A DNA stretch of 64,000 nt from contig NZ_SZQL01000008.1 in assembly GCF_005233845.1 (NCBI RefSeq), positions 124,001 through 188,000 of the forward strand. Reading direction: 5' to 3'. Position numbers and translations under genes: made by a program. This DNA is from Ilyomonas limi (GTDB taxonomy: Bacteria; Bacteroidota; Bacteroidia; Chitinophagales; Chitinophagaceae). Numbering within the stretch: the stretch's first letter is position 1; each line of letters starts with the position of its first letter. Below are positions 10,267-20,170 of the stretch, one piece after another. Below the pieces are notes generated by a model. The model saw only the letters and a list, made by a program, of their open reading frames with translations. It was not told where the DNA came from and did no database searches.

Positions 10267-12645
10267 TTCGCTTCTTAAACTCTTCACCGGATTGGCTAAT
10301 GCAGCTTTGATTGCCTGAAAGCTGACTGTAATGAGTGTAATGATTAAAGCCCCCGAACAAGCAGCTACAAATACCCACCATGATATATCTGTTCGGTACT
10401 GATAATTTTGAAGCCACTGATGCAAATAATACCAGGCAATAGGAACGGCAATCACACACGAAATAGCTACGAGCCATGCAAAGTCTTTCGATAACATTTG
10501 CCACAGATTAAACACCGATGCACCCAATACTTTGCGCACACCAATCTCTTTGGTACGTTGCTCAGCAACGAAAGAGGCGAGACCAAATAAACCCAGGCAA
10601 GAAATAAATATGGCAAGGATGGCAAAAAAAGTAGCGAGGTTGCCAATGCGCTGTTCATCTGAGAACTTCTTAGCATATTCTTCATCGGTAAACCTGTAAT
10701 CGAAGGGCGCACCGGGGTTATATTTTCTAAACACTGTTTCTATTTTAGCCAGCGCCTCCTGCATTGATACTGTAGGCTTTATACGAATGGTAATAGTATT
10801 TGCCCAATTGGTGTTCATCGTAAAAATAGTTGGCTTCACAGGCTCGTAAGGCGATTCCATCACCATGTCCTTTACTACACCTACTACTGTATAATTTCCA
10901 TCATTCCACTTAATATTCTTACCAACAATATTCTTTAAACCGGTCAGCTTAACGGCAGCTTCATTAAGTATCAATGCACTGCTATCGGTAGCAAAATCCC
11001 TCGAAAAATCGCGACCTTCTTTTATTTGCCAGCCAATCGTTTTACCAAATTCCCAGGTAGTAGCAACTATTCCGAACAGAGGCAAAGAATTAGGATCTTT
11101 ACCCTCCCAATCAAAACCAATTTGATTAGAATACACGGCTGTGGATGGGCTGGATGATTGTGCCATGTTTTCTACTGCACCGGTTGCAAGCAAATCATTT
11201 CTTATCGCATCATAGTGTCCATACAAATCAGGGGTGGTCATATCAACCATGATCAATCCTTCTCTTGTATAACCTACAGGTCTGTTTTTAGCATATTGTA
11301 TTTGCTTAAAAACAATGATAGTTCCTATAATGAGTGTAATGGACACAGTAAACTGCACCACTACCAATACCTTGCGTGGCAACGAAGCAAAACGCCCTAC
11401 CTTGAATGTACCTTTTAATACTTTGATGGGTTCGAAGCTGGATAAATAAAATGCCGGATAGCTGCCGGAGATTAAGCCCGTAAAAAATGTAAACGCCAAA
11501 GAGAACAACCAGAAGAATGGATTGCTCCAGGGTATGGACATATCTTTATCTGCAATGCCGTTAAAAAAAGAAAGTAAACATACCACCAGGATAATAGCGA
11601 ATATAAAAGCAATGAGGGCAACGACTACCGACTCGCTTAAAAATTGTCCGATTAACTGTTTTCTTAACGAGCCTACAGTCTTGCGAATTCCCACTTCTTT
11701 AGCACGTTTTTCACTGCGCGCAGTACTTAGATTCATGAAGTTGATGCAAGCGAGCAGCAAAACAAATATGCCGATAATAGCAAAGAGCCACACAAACTGG
11801 ATGCGTCCGCCCACCACTTTACCATTCTTGAATTCGCTATACAAACGCCAGTTGTCCATAGGTTGCAGCACTAGTTCTTCCTTACCATCTTTTGCTGCAT
11901 CTAAATGGATCATAGATGCGTTCTTAATCTTAGCAGATTCCTTGCTTATATCTATGTTATCATTTACCTGCACAAATGCCTGCCACGAATGATTACCCCA
12001 TTGTGTCATAGCATTTTTCAGCCATTCCTCTGTAGTAATATACTTATTCCAGGATAGCAGGATGGTTGTTGCGTATAATGTTGTATTGCGGGGCAAATCT
12101 TCATATACCCCCGCTACACTGTAGTTATCTTTATTATCAAGCTTTACTGTTTTACCAATGGGGTTTGCATTGCCAAATAACGCTTTTGCAACCGATTCAT
12201 TCAACAGTATTGATGAAGGGTCCTGAAGTCCGTTGATGCCTCCTTTCTTCATCTTTAAAGAAAACATAGTAGGGAAATTGGGTTCTACCCACATGCCTTC
12301 TTTGCTTATCTTTTTATCACCCACCGCCAGTATATGCCCAAAATTCCACGAAGCCATAGATATATTCTTAAAATCGCTGCCATACTTGGTGCGCAGTTCA
12401 TTACCCAACGGCATGGCTACCGCTTGGCCAGTACCTGTTTCACCATTAAAAGTTTGCGTGGTCATTACCTGCGCCAGCGTTGCATGGTTGGCATGATAGG
12501 TATCAAAAGTGAGTTCATCCCATATCCATAATGCAATAAGCAGTGCCACTGCCATGCCAGTTGCAAGACCTAAAATATTGATGAGTGAGTAAGCTTTGCT
12601 CTTGAGCAAATTGCGCCAGGCAATTTTGAGATAGTTGGTAAACAT
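10264..12645 (-). CDS. FtsX/MacB-type ABC permease (array member 5)
   Basis: 793-residue two-half permease starting MFTNYLKIAWRNLLKSK. The end of extracytoplasmic domain 1 reads DNWRLYSEFKNGKVVGGRI, followed by TM2 and the first coupling segment SEKRAKEVGIRKTVGSLR, placing it with members 4 and 10. The stretch after TM5 (QIQYAKNRPVGY) is nearly identical to member 4. The second coupling segment is QRTKEIGVRKVLGAS, the 98-residue C-terminal module has no gaps relative to its paralogs, and the tail is NPVKSLRSE. The gene is intact. The 125-bp spacer upstream (12646-12770) carries none of the palindromic repeats, so members 5 and 6 have an ordinary junction. Confidence 0.93.
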   Translation of the reverse strand: MFTNYLKIAWRNLLKSKAYSLINILGLATGMAVALLIALWIWDELTFDTYHANHATLAQVMTTQTFNGETGTGQAVAMPLGNELRTKYGSDFKNISMASWNFGHILAVGDKKISKEGMWVEPNFPTMFSLKMKKGGINGLQDPSSILLNESVAKALFGNANPIGKTVKLDNKDNYSVAGVYEDLPRNTTLYATTILLSWNKYITTEEWLKNAMTQWGNHSWQAFVQVNDNIDISKESAKIKNASMIHLDAAKDGKEELVLQPMDNWRLYSEFKNGKVVGGRIQFVWLFAIIGIFVLLLACINFMNLSTARSEKRAKEVGIRKTVGSLRKQLIGQFLSESVVVALIAFIFAIILVVCLLSFFNGIADKDMSIPWSNPFFWLFSLAFTFFTGLISGSYPAFYLSSFEPIKVLKGTFKVGRFASLPRKVLVVVQFTVSITLIIGTIIVFKQIQYAKNRPVGYTREGLIMVDMTTPDLYGHYDAIRNDLLATGAVENMAQSSSPSTAVYSNQIGFDWEGKDPNSLPLFGIVATTWEFGKTIGWQIKEGRDFSRDFATDSSALILNEAAVKLTGLKNIVGKNIKWNDGNYTVVGVVKDMVMESPYEPVKPTIFTMNTNWANTITIRIKPTVSMQEALAKIETVFRKYNPGAPFDYRFTDEEYAKKFSDEQRIGNLATFFAILAIFISCLGLFGLASFVAEQRTKEIGVRKVLGASVFNLWQMLSKDFAWLVAISCVIAVPIAWYYLHQWLQNYQYRTDISWWVFVAACSGALIITLITVSFQAIKAALANPVKSLRSE

Positions 12646-12770
12646 AAACTTGATTTATATGTTGAAGGTTCCTTGTTATACGAAATAAACATCCATTTGT
12701 TACTGACTTGTAAGCTTCTTTCCAACTGGAAAATGAAAACTTTGTCAACTATTTACTTTTCCCTTCTCTT

Positions 12771-15185
12771 TTATTCCGTTCTCAGGCTCTTCACAGGATT
12801 CATCAACGACGTTTTTACAGAATGATAACCAACAGTAAACAAGGCTATCAAAGCAGTACCAATAGCCGTTACTACAAATACATATACCTGCACCGGTATG
12901 CGATAGGCAAATGCCTGCAACCATTGATTACCCGCCCACCATGCCAGCGGAATAGCAATAAGAATAGCAATGCCCACCAGTTGCAAAAAGTTTTTTGCTA
13001 TGAGCAAGGTGATGGTGCTTACGTTGGCGCCTAATACCCTTCTTATACCAATTTCTTTTGTACGCTGTACGGTTGTGAATGCTGCAAGGCCAAACAAACC
13101 CAAACAGGCGAGTATCACAGCCAGACTTGCTGCTACAGAAAACAACAGGGAGGAGCGCTGTTCTGCCTGGTACAACTTATTATAATCATCATCCAAAAAA
13201 TGATAATTAAACGGTCTGTCCGGCACACGCTGTTTCCAAACGGCTTCAAGATTTGTTATTGTGCGCTGTGTGTTATTGCCGTTGATACGAATCATATAAT
13301 TGCGCGACATCTCGCGACTTAAAAAAATAACTAAGGGGCCAACGGGATCGTGAAGACTGCTGAAATTAAAATCTTTTACCACGCCTACTACCGGACCTGC
13401 TGCATTCTTTTCAATTGTTTTACCAATAGACTGCTCGGGTGTCCAGCCGATTTTTTTTGCCAATGTTTCGTTGATGATAAAAGGCTGACGAAAGTTGGAG
13501 TAGTTGTTTGCCGTATCCATTAAACCAAAATCCGACTGCTGAAAGTCGCGCCCCGCAGCCAGTTGCATGTTCATCGTTTTGGTAAAATCAAGATCCACGG
13601 GCATGGCATTAAGCGATACAACATGCTTACCTTTTTCATCTATTGCAGTAATACCATCGCCCCATTCCACATATTCGGGTGTTTCGTAAGAAGCAGTGAT
13701 GCTTTCCACACCCGGTACCTGCGCAAAAGCATCTTTCAAACTTTTAAAATCATTCAACATATTACCACCAATCGGAAGCACTACAATATAACCTTTATCG
13801 TAACCCAGATTTTTCGTTTGCAGGTAATGCATCTGCTGCAAAATGATAATGGTGTAGATAATCAGGAATACAGAAATGCTGAATTGTACAACTATCAAAA
13901 CTTTGCGTAACAGGTTGTTGCCGCCGGTAAATGTAAAGCCCTTTTTAAGCACACTGATAGCTTGTGTGGCAGATAAAACAAGTGCCGGATACAGCCCCGC
14001 AAAAAAGCTTACAACAACAGTGAATAGCAGTAATGCAATAATTGGCAGTGGCTGCAGCAGTACGCCAGCCGTAAATTGTTTTCCGGTAATTTGATTGAAG
14101 CATGGAATGAGCAAAATACTTACAACAAAAGCAAGCACAGCAGCAATAAGGGTGATGAAAAACGATTCGCCCATAAACTGCATAAACACCTGGCGTTTGG
14201 AAGCGCCCATTACCTTACGCATTCCTATTTCGCTGCTGCGCCCTACCGATTGAGCAGTAGCCAGATTGGTATAATTTGCACAGGCAATCATCAATATCAG
14301 TAAGGCAACCACCAAAAACATATACACATAAGTGATACTGCCATTGGGTTCAAAACCGGCGAGTGCAGAATATAGATGCACTTTGGTAAGCGGCTCTGCA
14401 TGAAATGTAAGATAATCGTTGCCCTGTAATCCTGCTTCTGTCCGCACCGCAGGCGCTTTCATGTAATTGGCTATTTGCTGCTGAAAAACCGGAATATCCT
14501 TTTTATCATGTAATAAAAAATAGGTTATCCAATTAGCGGTCCACCAGGTTTCATCCTGTACATTATTAAGATTCAAGAACTGCGTAGCAAAATCAAATTT
14601 AATTTGTGAGTTCTGAGGTACATCTTCGCATATTGCCGATACCCTTACCTCTCTTCCACCCAGTGTAAGTGTTTTGTTTAATACATTTTCATTACCATGT
14701 GCAGCATCCTGCGGAAAATACTTTCTTGCCATCGATTGCGTGATCACCACTTTATCAGGTGCATCTAATGCTGTTGCTGCATCGCCTGTTATGATATGAA
14801 AAGAAAACATTTTAAAGAACGCCGGATCGGCATATAAAACACCCGGCTCATCAAATAGTTTATCGCCGTTTTGGATTACTCTGTGCGTTATATAAGTACG
14901 TGCATATTCTTCTACTACGGGAAACGTACGTTTAAACTGCGGGCCAACTTTAGTACCTGTTGTTGCAGTAGAATTCACAGTGCCTGCCTGCGCATATTCC
15001 ATCGTAACACGCACCAGGCGATTTGCATTAGCATTAAACGTATCATAGCTCAATTCATGGTTGATATAGATGCCAATGAGCAAACAGGCAGCAAGCCCAA
15101 CTGTTAATCCAAAAATATTAATGAAGGAATACAACCTGTTCTTGTTCAGATTGCGGAAGGCGGCTTTTATATAACTCCTTAGCAT
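12771..15185 (-). CDS. FtsX/MacB-type ABC permease (array member 6, most divergent coupling motif)
   Basis: 804-residue two-half permease starting MLRSYIKAAFRNLNKNR. It has the most aberrant cytoplasmic segments of the set. The first coupling segment is GRSSEIGMRKVMGASKRQ rather than RAKEVGIRKxxGS, and the second is QRTKEIGIRRVLGANV with RR and N where paralogs have RK and S. The C-terminal module is still exactly 98 residues and ends LMNPVKSLRTE. Before TM2 it has TKVHLYSALAGFEPNGSITYVYMF. Divergence at the ATPase-contacting positions raises the possibility that it couples less well to, or to a different, ATPase; that is inference. The spacer to member 7 is only 44 bp, so those two are probably co-transcribed. 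Confidence 0.92.
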   Translation of the reverse strand: MLRSYIKAAFRNLNKNRLYSFINIFGLTVGLAACLLIGIYINHELSYDTFNANANRLVRVTMEYAQAGTVNSTATTGTKVGPQFKRTFPVVEEYARTYITHRVIQNGDKLFDEPGVLYADPAFFKMFSFHIITGDAATALDAPDKVVITQSMARKYFPQDAAHGNENVLNKTLTLGGREVRVSAICEDVPQNSQIKFDFATQFLNLNNVQDETWWTANWITYFLLHDKKDIPVFQQQIANYMKAPAVRTEAGLQGNDYLTFHAEPLTKVHLYSALAGFEPNGSITYVYMFLVVALLILMIACANYTNLATAQSVGRSSEIGMRKVMGASKRQVFMQFMGESFFITLIAAVLAFVVSILLIPCFNQITGKQFTAGVLLQPLPIIALLLFTVVVSFFAGLYPALVLSATQAISVLKKGFTFTGGNNLLRKVLIVVQFSISVFLIIYTIIILQQMHYLQTKNLGYDKGYIVVLPIGGNMLNDFKSLKDAFAQVPGVESITASYETPEYVEWGDGITAIDEKGKHVVSLNAMPVDLDFTKTMNMQLAAGRDFQQSDFGLMDTANNYSNFRQPFIINETLAKKIGWTPEQSIGKTIEKNAAGPVVGVVKDFNFSSLHDPVGPLVIFLSREMSRNYMIRINGNNTQRTITNLEAVWKQRVPDRPFNYHFLDDDYNKLYQAEQRSSLLFSVAASLAVILACLGLFGLAAFTTVQRTKEIGIRRVLGANVSTITLLIAKNFLQLVGIAILIAIPLAWWAGNQWLQAFAYRIPVQVYVFVVTAIGTALIALFTVGYHSVKTSLMNPVKSLRTE

Positions 15186-15229
15186 AATCTACTACGTGTT
15201 TTTGCAGTTATTATTTTCTGTTTTTTGCA

Positions 15230-17605
15230 TTATTCCGTTCTCAGGCTCTTCACCGGATTGGCTATCGCAGCCTTTATAGATTGAAAACTTATGGTAATCA
15301 AGGCTATTAATATGGCTGCGACACCTGCTATTACAAACGCTAACCAACTTATATGTATGCGATATGCAAAGCCCTGCAGCCAGTTGTTCATAGCAAACCA
15401 TGCAACAGGAAACGCAATAAGAAAGGCTATTGCAACAGGCTTTAAAAAGTTGACCGACAATAATGCAACAATATTTTTCGCAGATGCACCTAATACTTTT
15501 CTTATACCAATTTCTTTGCTGCGTTGCTCAGCCGTAAACATGGCTAAACCAAACAAACCAAGACAAGAAATAAAAATGGCTAAAAAAGCAAACAAGCTAG
15601 ATAGCTTGCTAACAACCTGCTCGCTGTTATACAGCTTTGCATATTCAGCATCTGAAAATTGATAGGTGAAAGGAAATTTTGGATTGAGCTGCTTACAGAT
15701 TCTTTGCAATGATGCAATTGCTTGTTTTGTTTGCCCCCCTTTTACACGAACCAGTATAGTCCCCCAGCTCCAGTTTTCATCAAGCCGTATAATCAGCGGT
15801 TCAATTTGCTGGTGCAATGAACTGAAGTGAAAATCTTTTACAACACCCACCACCATTCCCTTACGATTACCCCACGATACTGTTTGCCCAACAGGATTTT
15901 TAAAACCAATTTTATTTACAGCCGTTTCATTCAATATAAAACTGGTTGAATCATTATACGCCTTTGAAAAATCACGCCCCGCAAGCAATTGCAAATCCAT
16001 CGTTTTTATAAAATCATAGCCAACCACACCATCAGCAAACGACACCTGCAGGTTTGGATCTTTTGCCGGCCAGTCAATACTATTTGTATGATGTTCAATA
16101 ACTGTTGGCGAGTTCCGCATCTTCGAAACATTCAATATGGTTGTGTTATTTAATGCCTGTTGTTTAAACACTTCGTACTTACCCACCAAATCTCCTTCGA
16201 TAGGAATATATAAAAGGTTATCGCGATTGTAACCCATATTTTTTGTTTGCACATACTGCATTTGCTGATAAATAACAATGGTTGCAATAATGAACATAAC
16301 AGAAAGTGCGAACTGAAACACTACCAGTCCTTTCCTGAAAAATATATTGGTCCAGCTTAATTTTAAACTGCCTTTCAATACACGAACCGGCTTGAAAGAT
16401 GCCATAAAGAATGCAGGATAACTGCCCGCTATCAATCCGGTAAGTAATAATAACGCAGTTATCATTATCCAGAAATCAAACTGATGGAGTGGTAAAATCA
16501 ACTGTTTGCCTGTAAGCTGATTGAATGAAGGCAGCAGCAGCGATACAAGCACCAATGCAATAACAATTGCCAACAGTGTAACCAGTAAAGCTTCACCGAT
16601 AAATTGCTTGATTAATGATATACGCAATGCACCGATCACTTTTCTTATACCCACTTCTTTTGCCCTGCGTGCCGATCTTGCCGTGGTAAGATTCATAAAG
16701 TTGATGCAGGCAATCAACAAAATAAATATGGCAACAATACTGAAGAGCCGAACATACTCAATACGTCCACCATCAATATAACCATCCTTAAAATTGGAAT
16801 ATAAATAGCGCTGCGTAAAAGGTTGTAATGCCAGCTCCGTTTTCAAGCCTTTGGTTTTGGATTGATAGCGATAAATAAAATCTTTTATCTGCGCCTGCAC
16901 TTTTGCTGCATCCGCATCTTTGCGAAGTTGAACAAATGTTTGCGGACTGGTATTACTCCAGTTGTGTACCCAGTTATTTTGTGCAACAAAATCCGTCCAG
17001 CTTCTTAAAAAATCAAATTGCAACGATGAGTTGTGAGGCACATCTTCAAACACCGCCGTTACCAGCAGGTTTTCTTTATTGTCAAATGTTATTGTTTTGC
17101 CTATTGCATTAGATGGGTTGCCAAAAAATAGTTCAGCCATCTTTTTCGAAATCGCAATGGATGCAGGATCGCTGATAGCCGTTGCTGCATTGCCTTGCAG
17201 CAGGTGAAAGCTAAACATCTTAAAAAAATCTTCACCCGCAAACATGCCACTCATTTTATTTATCTTATCGCCGGCTTCAAAGGTGTTTTGTGCGCCCGGC
17301 GCAGAGGCATATTCAAGACCGCTTGCATATTGAATTTGCGGTATGTTGTTTTTTAATTCTTCTGCCAGCAAGCCTTGCGTTGTATAACTGGCATCTATCT
17401 TTCCGTCATAATGCGATCGTTCATACACCTGGTATAAATCTCTGCCATTTTTATGAAAGGCGTCCACACTGCGCTCATCCTGCACCCATAAAAAGATGAG
17501 TAAGCTACATGCAAGCCCTAATGCCAAACCAAGAATATTGATGAGCGAAAATGCTTTATTTCGAAGTAAATTCCTCCAGGCTGTTTTAAAATAATTGTTG
17601 AACAT
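15230..17605 (-). CDS. FtsX/MacB-type ABC permease (array member 7)
   Basis: 791-residue two-half permease starting MFNNYFKTAWRNLLRNK. Extracytoplasmic domain 1 ends TQRYLYSNFKDGYIDGGRIEYV, the GGRIE-type signature also seen in members 5 and 10. The first coupling segment is ARRAKEVGIRKVIGALR and the second is QRSKEIGIRKVLGASA. The C-terminal module is 98 residues with tail NPVKSLRTE. The gene is intact. The spacer to member 8 is 119 bp and includes a single hairpin repeat arm at 17689-17720. Confidence 0.93.
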   Translation of the reverse strand: MFNNYFKTAWRNLLRNKAFSLINILGLALGLACSLLIFLWVQDERSVDAFHKNGRDLYQVYERSHYDGKIDASYTTQGLLAEELKNNIPQIQYASGLEYASAPGAQNTFEAGDKINKMSGMFAGEDFFKMFSFHLLQGNAATAISDPASIAISKKMAELFFGNPSNAIGKTITFDNKENLLVTAVFEDVPHNSSLQFDFLRSWTDFVAQNNWVHNWSNTSPQTFVQLRKDADAAKVQAQIKDFIYRYQSKTKGLKTELALQPFTQRYLYSNFKDGYIDGGRIEYVRLFSIVAIFILLIACINFMNLTTARSARRAKEVGIRKVIGALRISLIKQFIGEALLVTLLAIVIALVLVSLLLPSFNQLTGKQLILPLHQFDFWIMITALLLLTGLIAGSYPAFFMASFKPVRVLKGSLKLSWTNIFFRKGLVVFQFALSVMFIIATIVIYQQMQYVQTKNMGYNRDNLLYIPIEGDLVGKYEVFKQQALNNTTILNVSKMRNSPTVIEHHTNSIDWPAKDPNLQVSFADGVVGYDFIKTMDLQLLAGRDFSKAYNDSTSFILNETAVNKIGFKNPVGQTVSWGNRKGMVVGVVKDFHFSSLHQQIEPLIIRLDENWSWGTILVRVKGGQTKQAIASLQRICKQLNPKFPFTYQFSDAEYAKLYNSEQVVSKLSSLFAFLAIFISCLGLFGLAMFTAEQRSKEIGIRKVLGASAKNIVALLSVNFLKPVAIAFLIAFPVAWFAMNNWLQGFAYRIHISWLAFVIAGVAAILIALITISFQSIKAAIANPVKSLRTE

Positions 17606-17688
17606 AATACTTGCCTTTTTATTCCTCTGCCGTGCCGGAAAAGGAATTTTAGCTCAATAGATAATTTATTACACACTTAAATCGCAAG

Positions 17689-17720
17689 CCTCTGAAATTA
17701 CCCTCAAGGGGATTTAGAGG
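17689..17720. repeat. Single hairpin arm of the spacer repeat family
   Basis: An imperfect self-complementary stretch reads CCTCTGAAAT, then CCCTCAAGGGG, then ATTTAGAGG, directly downstream of the stop codon of permease 8. It resembles one arm of the longer spacer elements (CCCCTGAAGGGG type centre) without the second inverted arm. It may act as a weak transcription stop on the minus strand. Confidence 0.5.
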
Positions 17721-17724
17721 ACTA

Positions 17725-20091
17725 TTACTCCGTTCTCAAGTTCTTCACCGGGTTGGCAATGGCGGCTTTGATAGATTCATAGCTCACGGTGAGCAATGCA
17801 ATAACCAAAGCTGCAACACAGGCAACAACAAAAAATATCCAGCTAACATCAACCCGGTAAGCAAAGCTGTTGAGCCAATGGTGAATAGCTACATACGAAA
17901 CAGGAACAGCAATCACCATGGCAACAACAATCAGCTTTGTGAAGCTGCCTGACAACAGGTAAACAATGTTGAATACCGATGCACCTAACACCTTTCGTAC
18001 ACCTATCTCTTTGGTGCGCTGTTCGGCCATAAAAGCGGATAAACCATATAAACCAAGACAGGAAATGAAAACAGCAAGAATGGCAAACAAATTAAAGATG
18101 CTGCCCATTTGCTGCTCACCTTTATACTGGTTATCTAAATCTTTATCCAAAAAATGGTAGGTAAACGGATAAGCCGGATTGAGCTCGTGACTTATTTGTT
18201 CCAGTGCATGAATGGTTGCTTCTGTAGCTCCTGCCCTGGCACGTACCACTACAATGCCGCCATACCTGTTCAACCGCAACACCAACGGGTCAATGGCGTA
18301 TTGAAGCGGTTTAAAATTGAAGTCTTTAACTACCCCGATGATGGTACCTTTTCTATCGGCAAAAGAGATGTTTTTACCAACAGCCTCGTCCACATTCATG
18401 CCCATCATTGCCAATGCTTTTTCATTCACTACATAATTGGAAGTATCACCCGCAAATGCGGAAGAGAAACTTCTGCCCGCCAGCATTTTCATTTGAAAAA
18501 CATCCATAAAATGCTCATCAATATCAATAGAAGGAACCACGATTTGTTGTCTGGAATCTTTACCTTCCCACTGCACATCTACCGTGCCTGTCGTTAGATT
18601 GGCTGGAAGATCAGAAACAACTGTATAATCACTGGTGTACGGGTTTTGCTGCAGTTCCGATTTCAGTGCTTGCTGTTTACTCCACAAATCGCCAGTCATG
18701 TTTATGTACAACAGGTTCGATTTATTAAAGCCAAGATTTTTATCCTTAATAAAATTCAACTGTTTGTACACCACGGCGGTGCCGGCAAGCAAAACAATAG
18801 ATACAACAAACTGGGTAATTACTAATCCATTACGGAATAAAAGATTGCCTGTACCAGGCTTCAATTTTCCTTTCAACACGGTAGCTGGCGTAAAGCCGGA
18901 AAGAAATATGGCAGGATAGCTACCCGAAAGCAGCCCTGTACAAAAAGCAATAGCAGCAAGCGTTAGCAGCATGTGGCTATCCAACAGGTGCAACGATAGA
19001 TTTTTCTCCGCCAGGTGATTAAAAGCAGGTAACAACAGCCATACAATAACTACCGCAAGGCAGAGCGAAACAAAAGAAATGAGCAACGATTCTCCCAAAA
19101 ACTGCAACATAACCTGTACACGGCTTGCGCCTACCACTTTACGCAGTCCTACTTCCTTTGCCCTGCGTGCAGAGCGTGCGGTAGCCAGGTTCATAAAGTT
19201 GATACAGGCAACGGCGAGTATAAAAATGGCAACGGCGAAAAATATATTTACATACAAAATATTGCCATTACCAGGCAAATCAATTTGTAAGTCGGAATGC
19301 AAATGAATGCTGGTTAAGGGTTGTAAATGAAAGGCAACCTTTAAACTATTATTATGCTTTTGAAAGATGTTATTAATATGTGCTGCAAGCCCTAATAAAT
19401 TGGCGTTAGTTGCCGCAGCACTTTTTTTAAGCTGTATATAGGTATAAAAATCAAAGTTGCCCCAGGTACTGTTTTTAATATCGTAATTGGTAGTGGCAAT
19501 GGCAGACATAGGTGCGACAATATCAAACTGCAAATGAGAGTTTGAAGGTGCATTGGCAAGCACGCCCGCTACTACTACATTTTCCTGATTATCTTTCCGA
19601 AGAATTTTTCCAATTGGATTTTGATCACCAAAATATTTTTTTGCAATATTCTCAGTTATCAATATACCGTTTGCCTGCTGTAATGCCGTACTGCGGTTAC
19701 CTTTTACCAGACGGAAAGAAAATACCTGCAGAAAGTTAGCATCCACATATAAAACATTCCTTTCTTCAAACTTCCGGTCGCCCGTTTCAAACAAAACAGT
19801 AGCAGGCTTGCTGATACGCATAGCAGATTCAATTTCAGGCAACTCGCTTTGCAGCCCCGCAGCCATTCCTGCCGGACTTACAGCCGCTTTAAAATCTTCA
19901 ACACTAGCGGTTAGCCTATACAGATGATCTGCATTTTTGTGAAACCGGTCATAACTCAGTTCGTTCTGCACCCATAAAAGAATAAAAATGCTGCAAGCCA
20001 TACCGATGGCTAATCCGGCGATATTAAGAAAGGAATACGCTTTATGGCGTTGCAGATTTCTAAATGCTATTTTCAAATAATTTTTAAACAT
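17725..20091 (-). CDS. FtsX/MacB-type ABC permease (array member 8)
   Basis: 788-residue two-half permease starting MFKNYLKIAFRNLQRHK. The IHLHSDLQIDLPGNGNILYV stretch precedes TM2 and the first coupling segment is ARRAKEVGLRKVVGASR. The second coupling segment is QRTKEIGVRKVLGAS. Its tail is NPVKNLRTE, one of three single-residue departures from the array-wide NPVKS core. The 98-residue C-terminal spacing is preserved. It shares the IHLHS signature with members 2 and 9. The 79-bp spacer to member 9 contains the short palindrome GTTTTATAAAAC and nothing else notable. Confidence 0.93.
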   Translation of the reverse strand: MFKNYLKIAFRNLQRHKAYSFLNIAGLAIGMACSIFILLWVQNELSYDRFHKNADHLYRLTASVEDFKAAVSPAGMAAGLQSELPEIESAMRISKPATVLFETGDRKFEERNVLYVDANFLQVFSFRLVKGNRSTALQQANGILITENIAKKYFGDQNPIGKILRKDNQENVVVAGVLANAPSNSHLQFDIVAPMSAIATTNYDIKNSTWGNFDFYTYIQLKKSAAATNANLLGLAAHINNIFQKHNNSLKVAFHLQPLTSIHLHSDLQIDLPGNGNILYVNIFFAVAIFILAVACINFMNLATARSARRAKEVGLRKVVGASRVQVMLQFLGESLLISFVSLCLAVVIVWLLLPAFNHLAEKNLSLHLLDSHMLLTLAAIAFCTGLLSGSYPAIFLSGFTPATVLKGKLKPGTGNLLFRNGLVITQFVVSIVLLAGTAVVYKQLNFIKDKNLGFNKSNLLYINMTGDLWSKQQALKSELQQNPYTSDYTVVSDLPANLTTGTVDVQWEGKDSRQQIVVPSIDIDEHFMDVFQMKMLAGRSFSSAFAGDTSNYVVNEKALAMMGMNVDEAVGKNISFADRKGTIIGVVKDFNFKPLQYAIDPLVLRLNRYGGIVVVRARAGATEATIHALEQISHELNPAYPFTYHFLDKDLDNQYKGEQQMGSIFNLFAILAVFISCLGLYGLSAFMAEQRTKEIGVRKVLGASVFNIVYLLSGSFTKLIVVAMVIAVPVSYVAIHHWLNSFAYRVDVSWIFFVVACVAALVIALLTVSYESIKAAIANPVKNLRTE

Positions 20092-20170
20092 GTGAAACCT
20101 GTCTGTTTTATAAAACCTGAAATCTATGCTCTTTTTATTCTTATATACCCATTACTGCTTTCCTCCATCA

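Noticed and set aside
11522-11992. 156-codon plus-strand frame opposite permease 5
   Set aside because: It lies wholly inside a well-supported gene on the other strand and has no domain; the same applies to many similar frames across the permease array.
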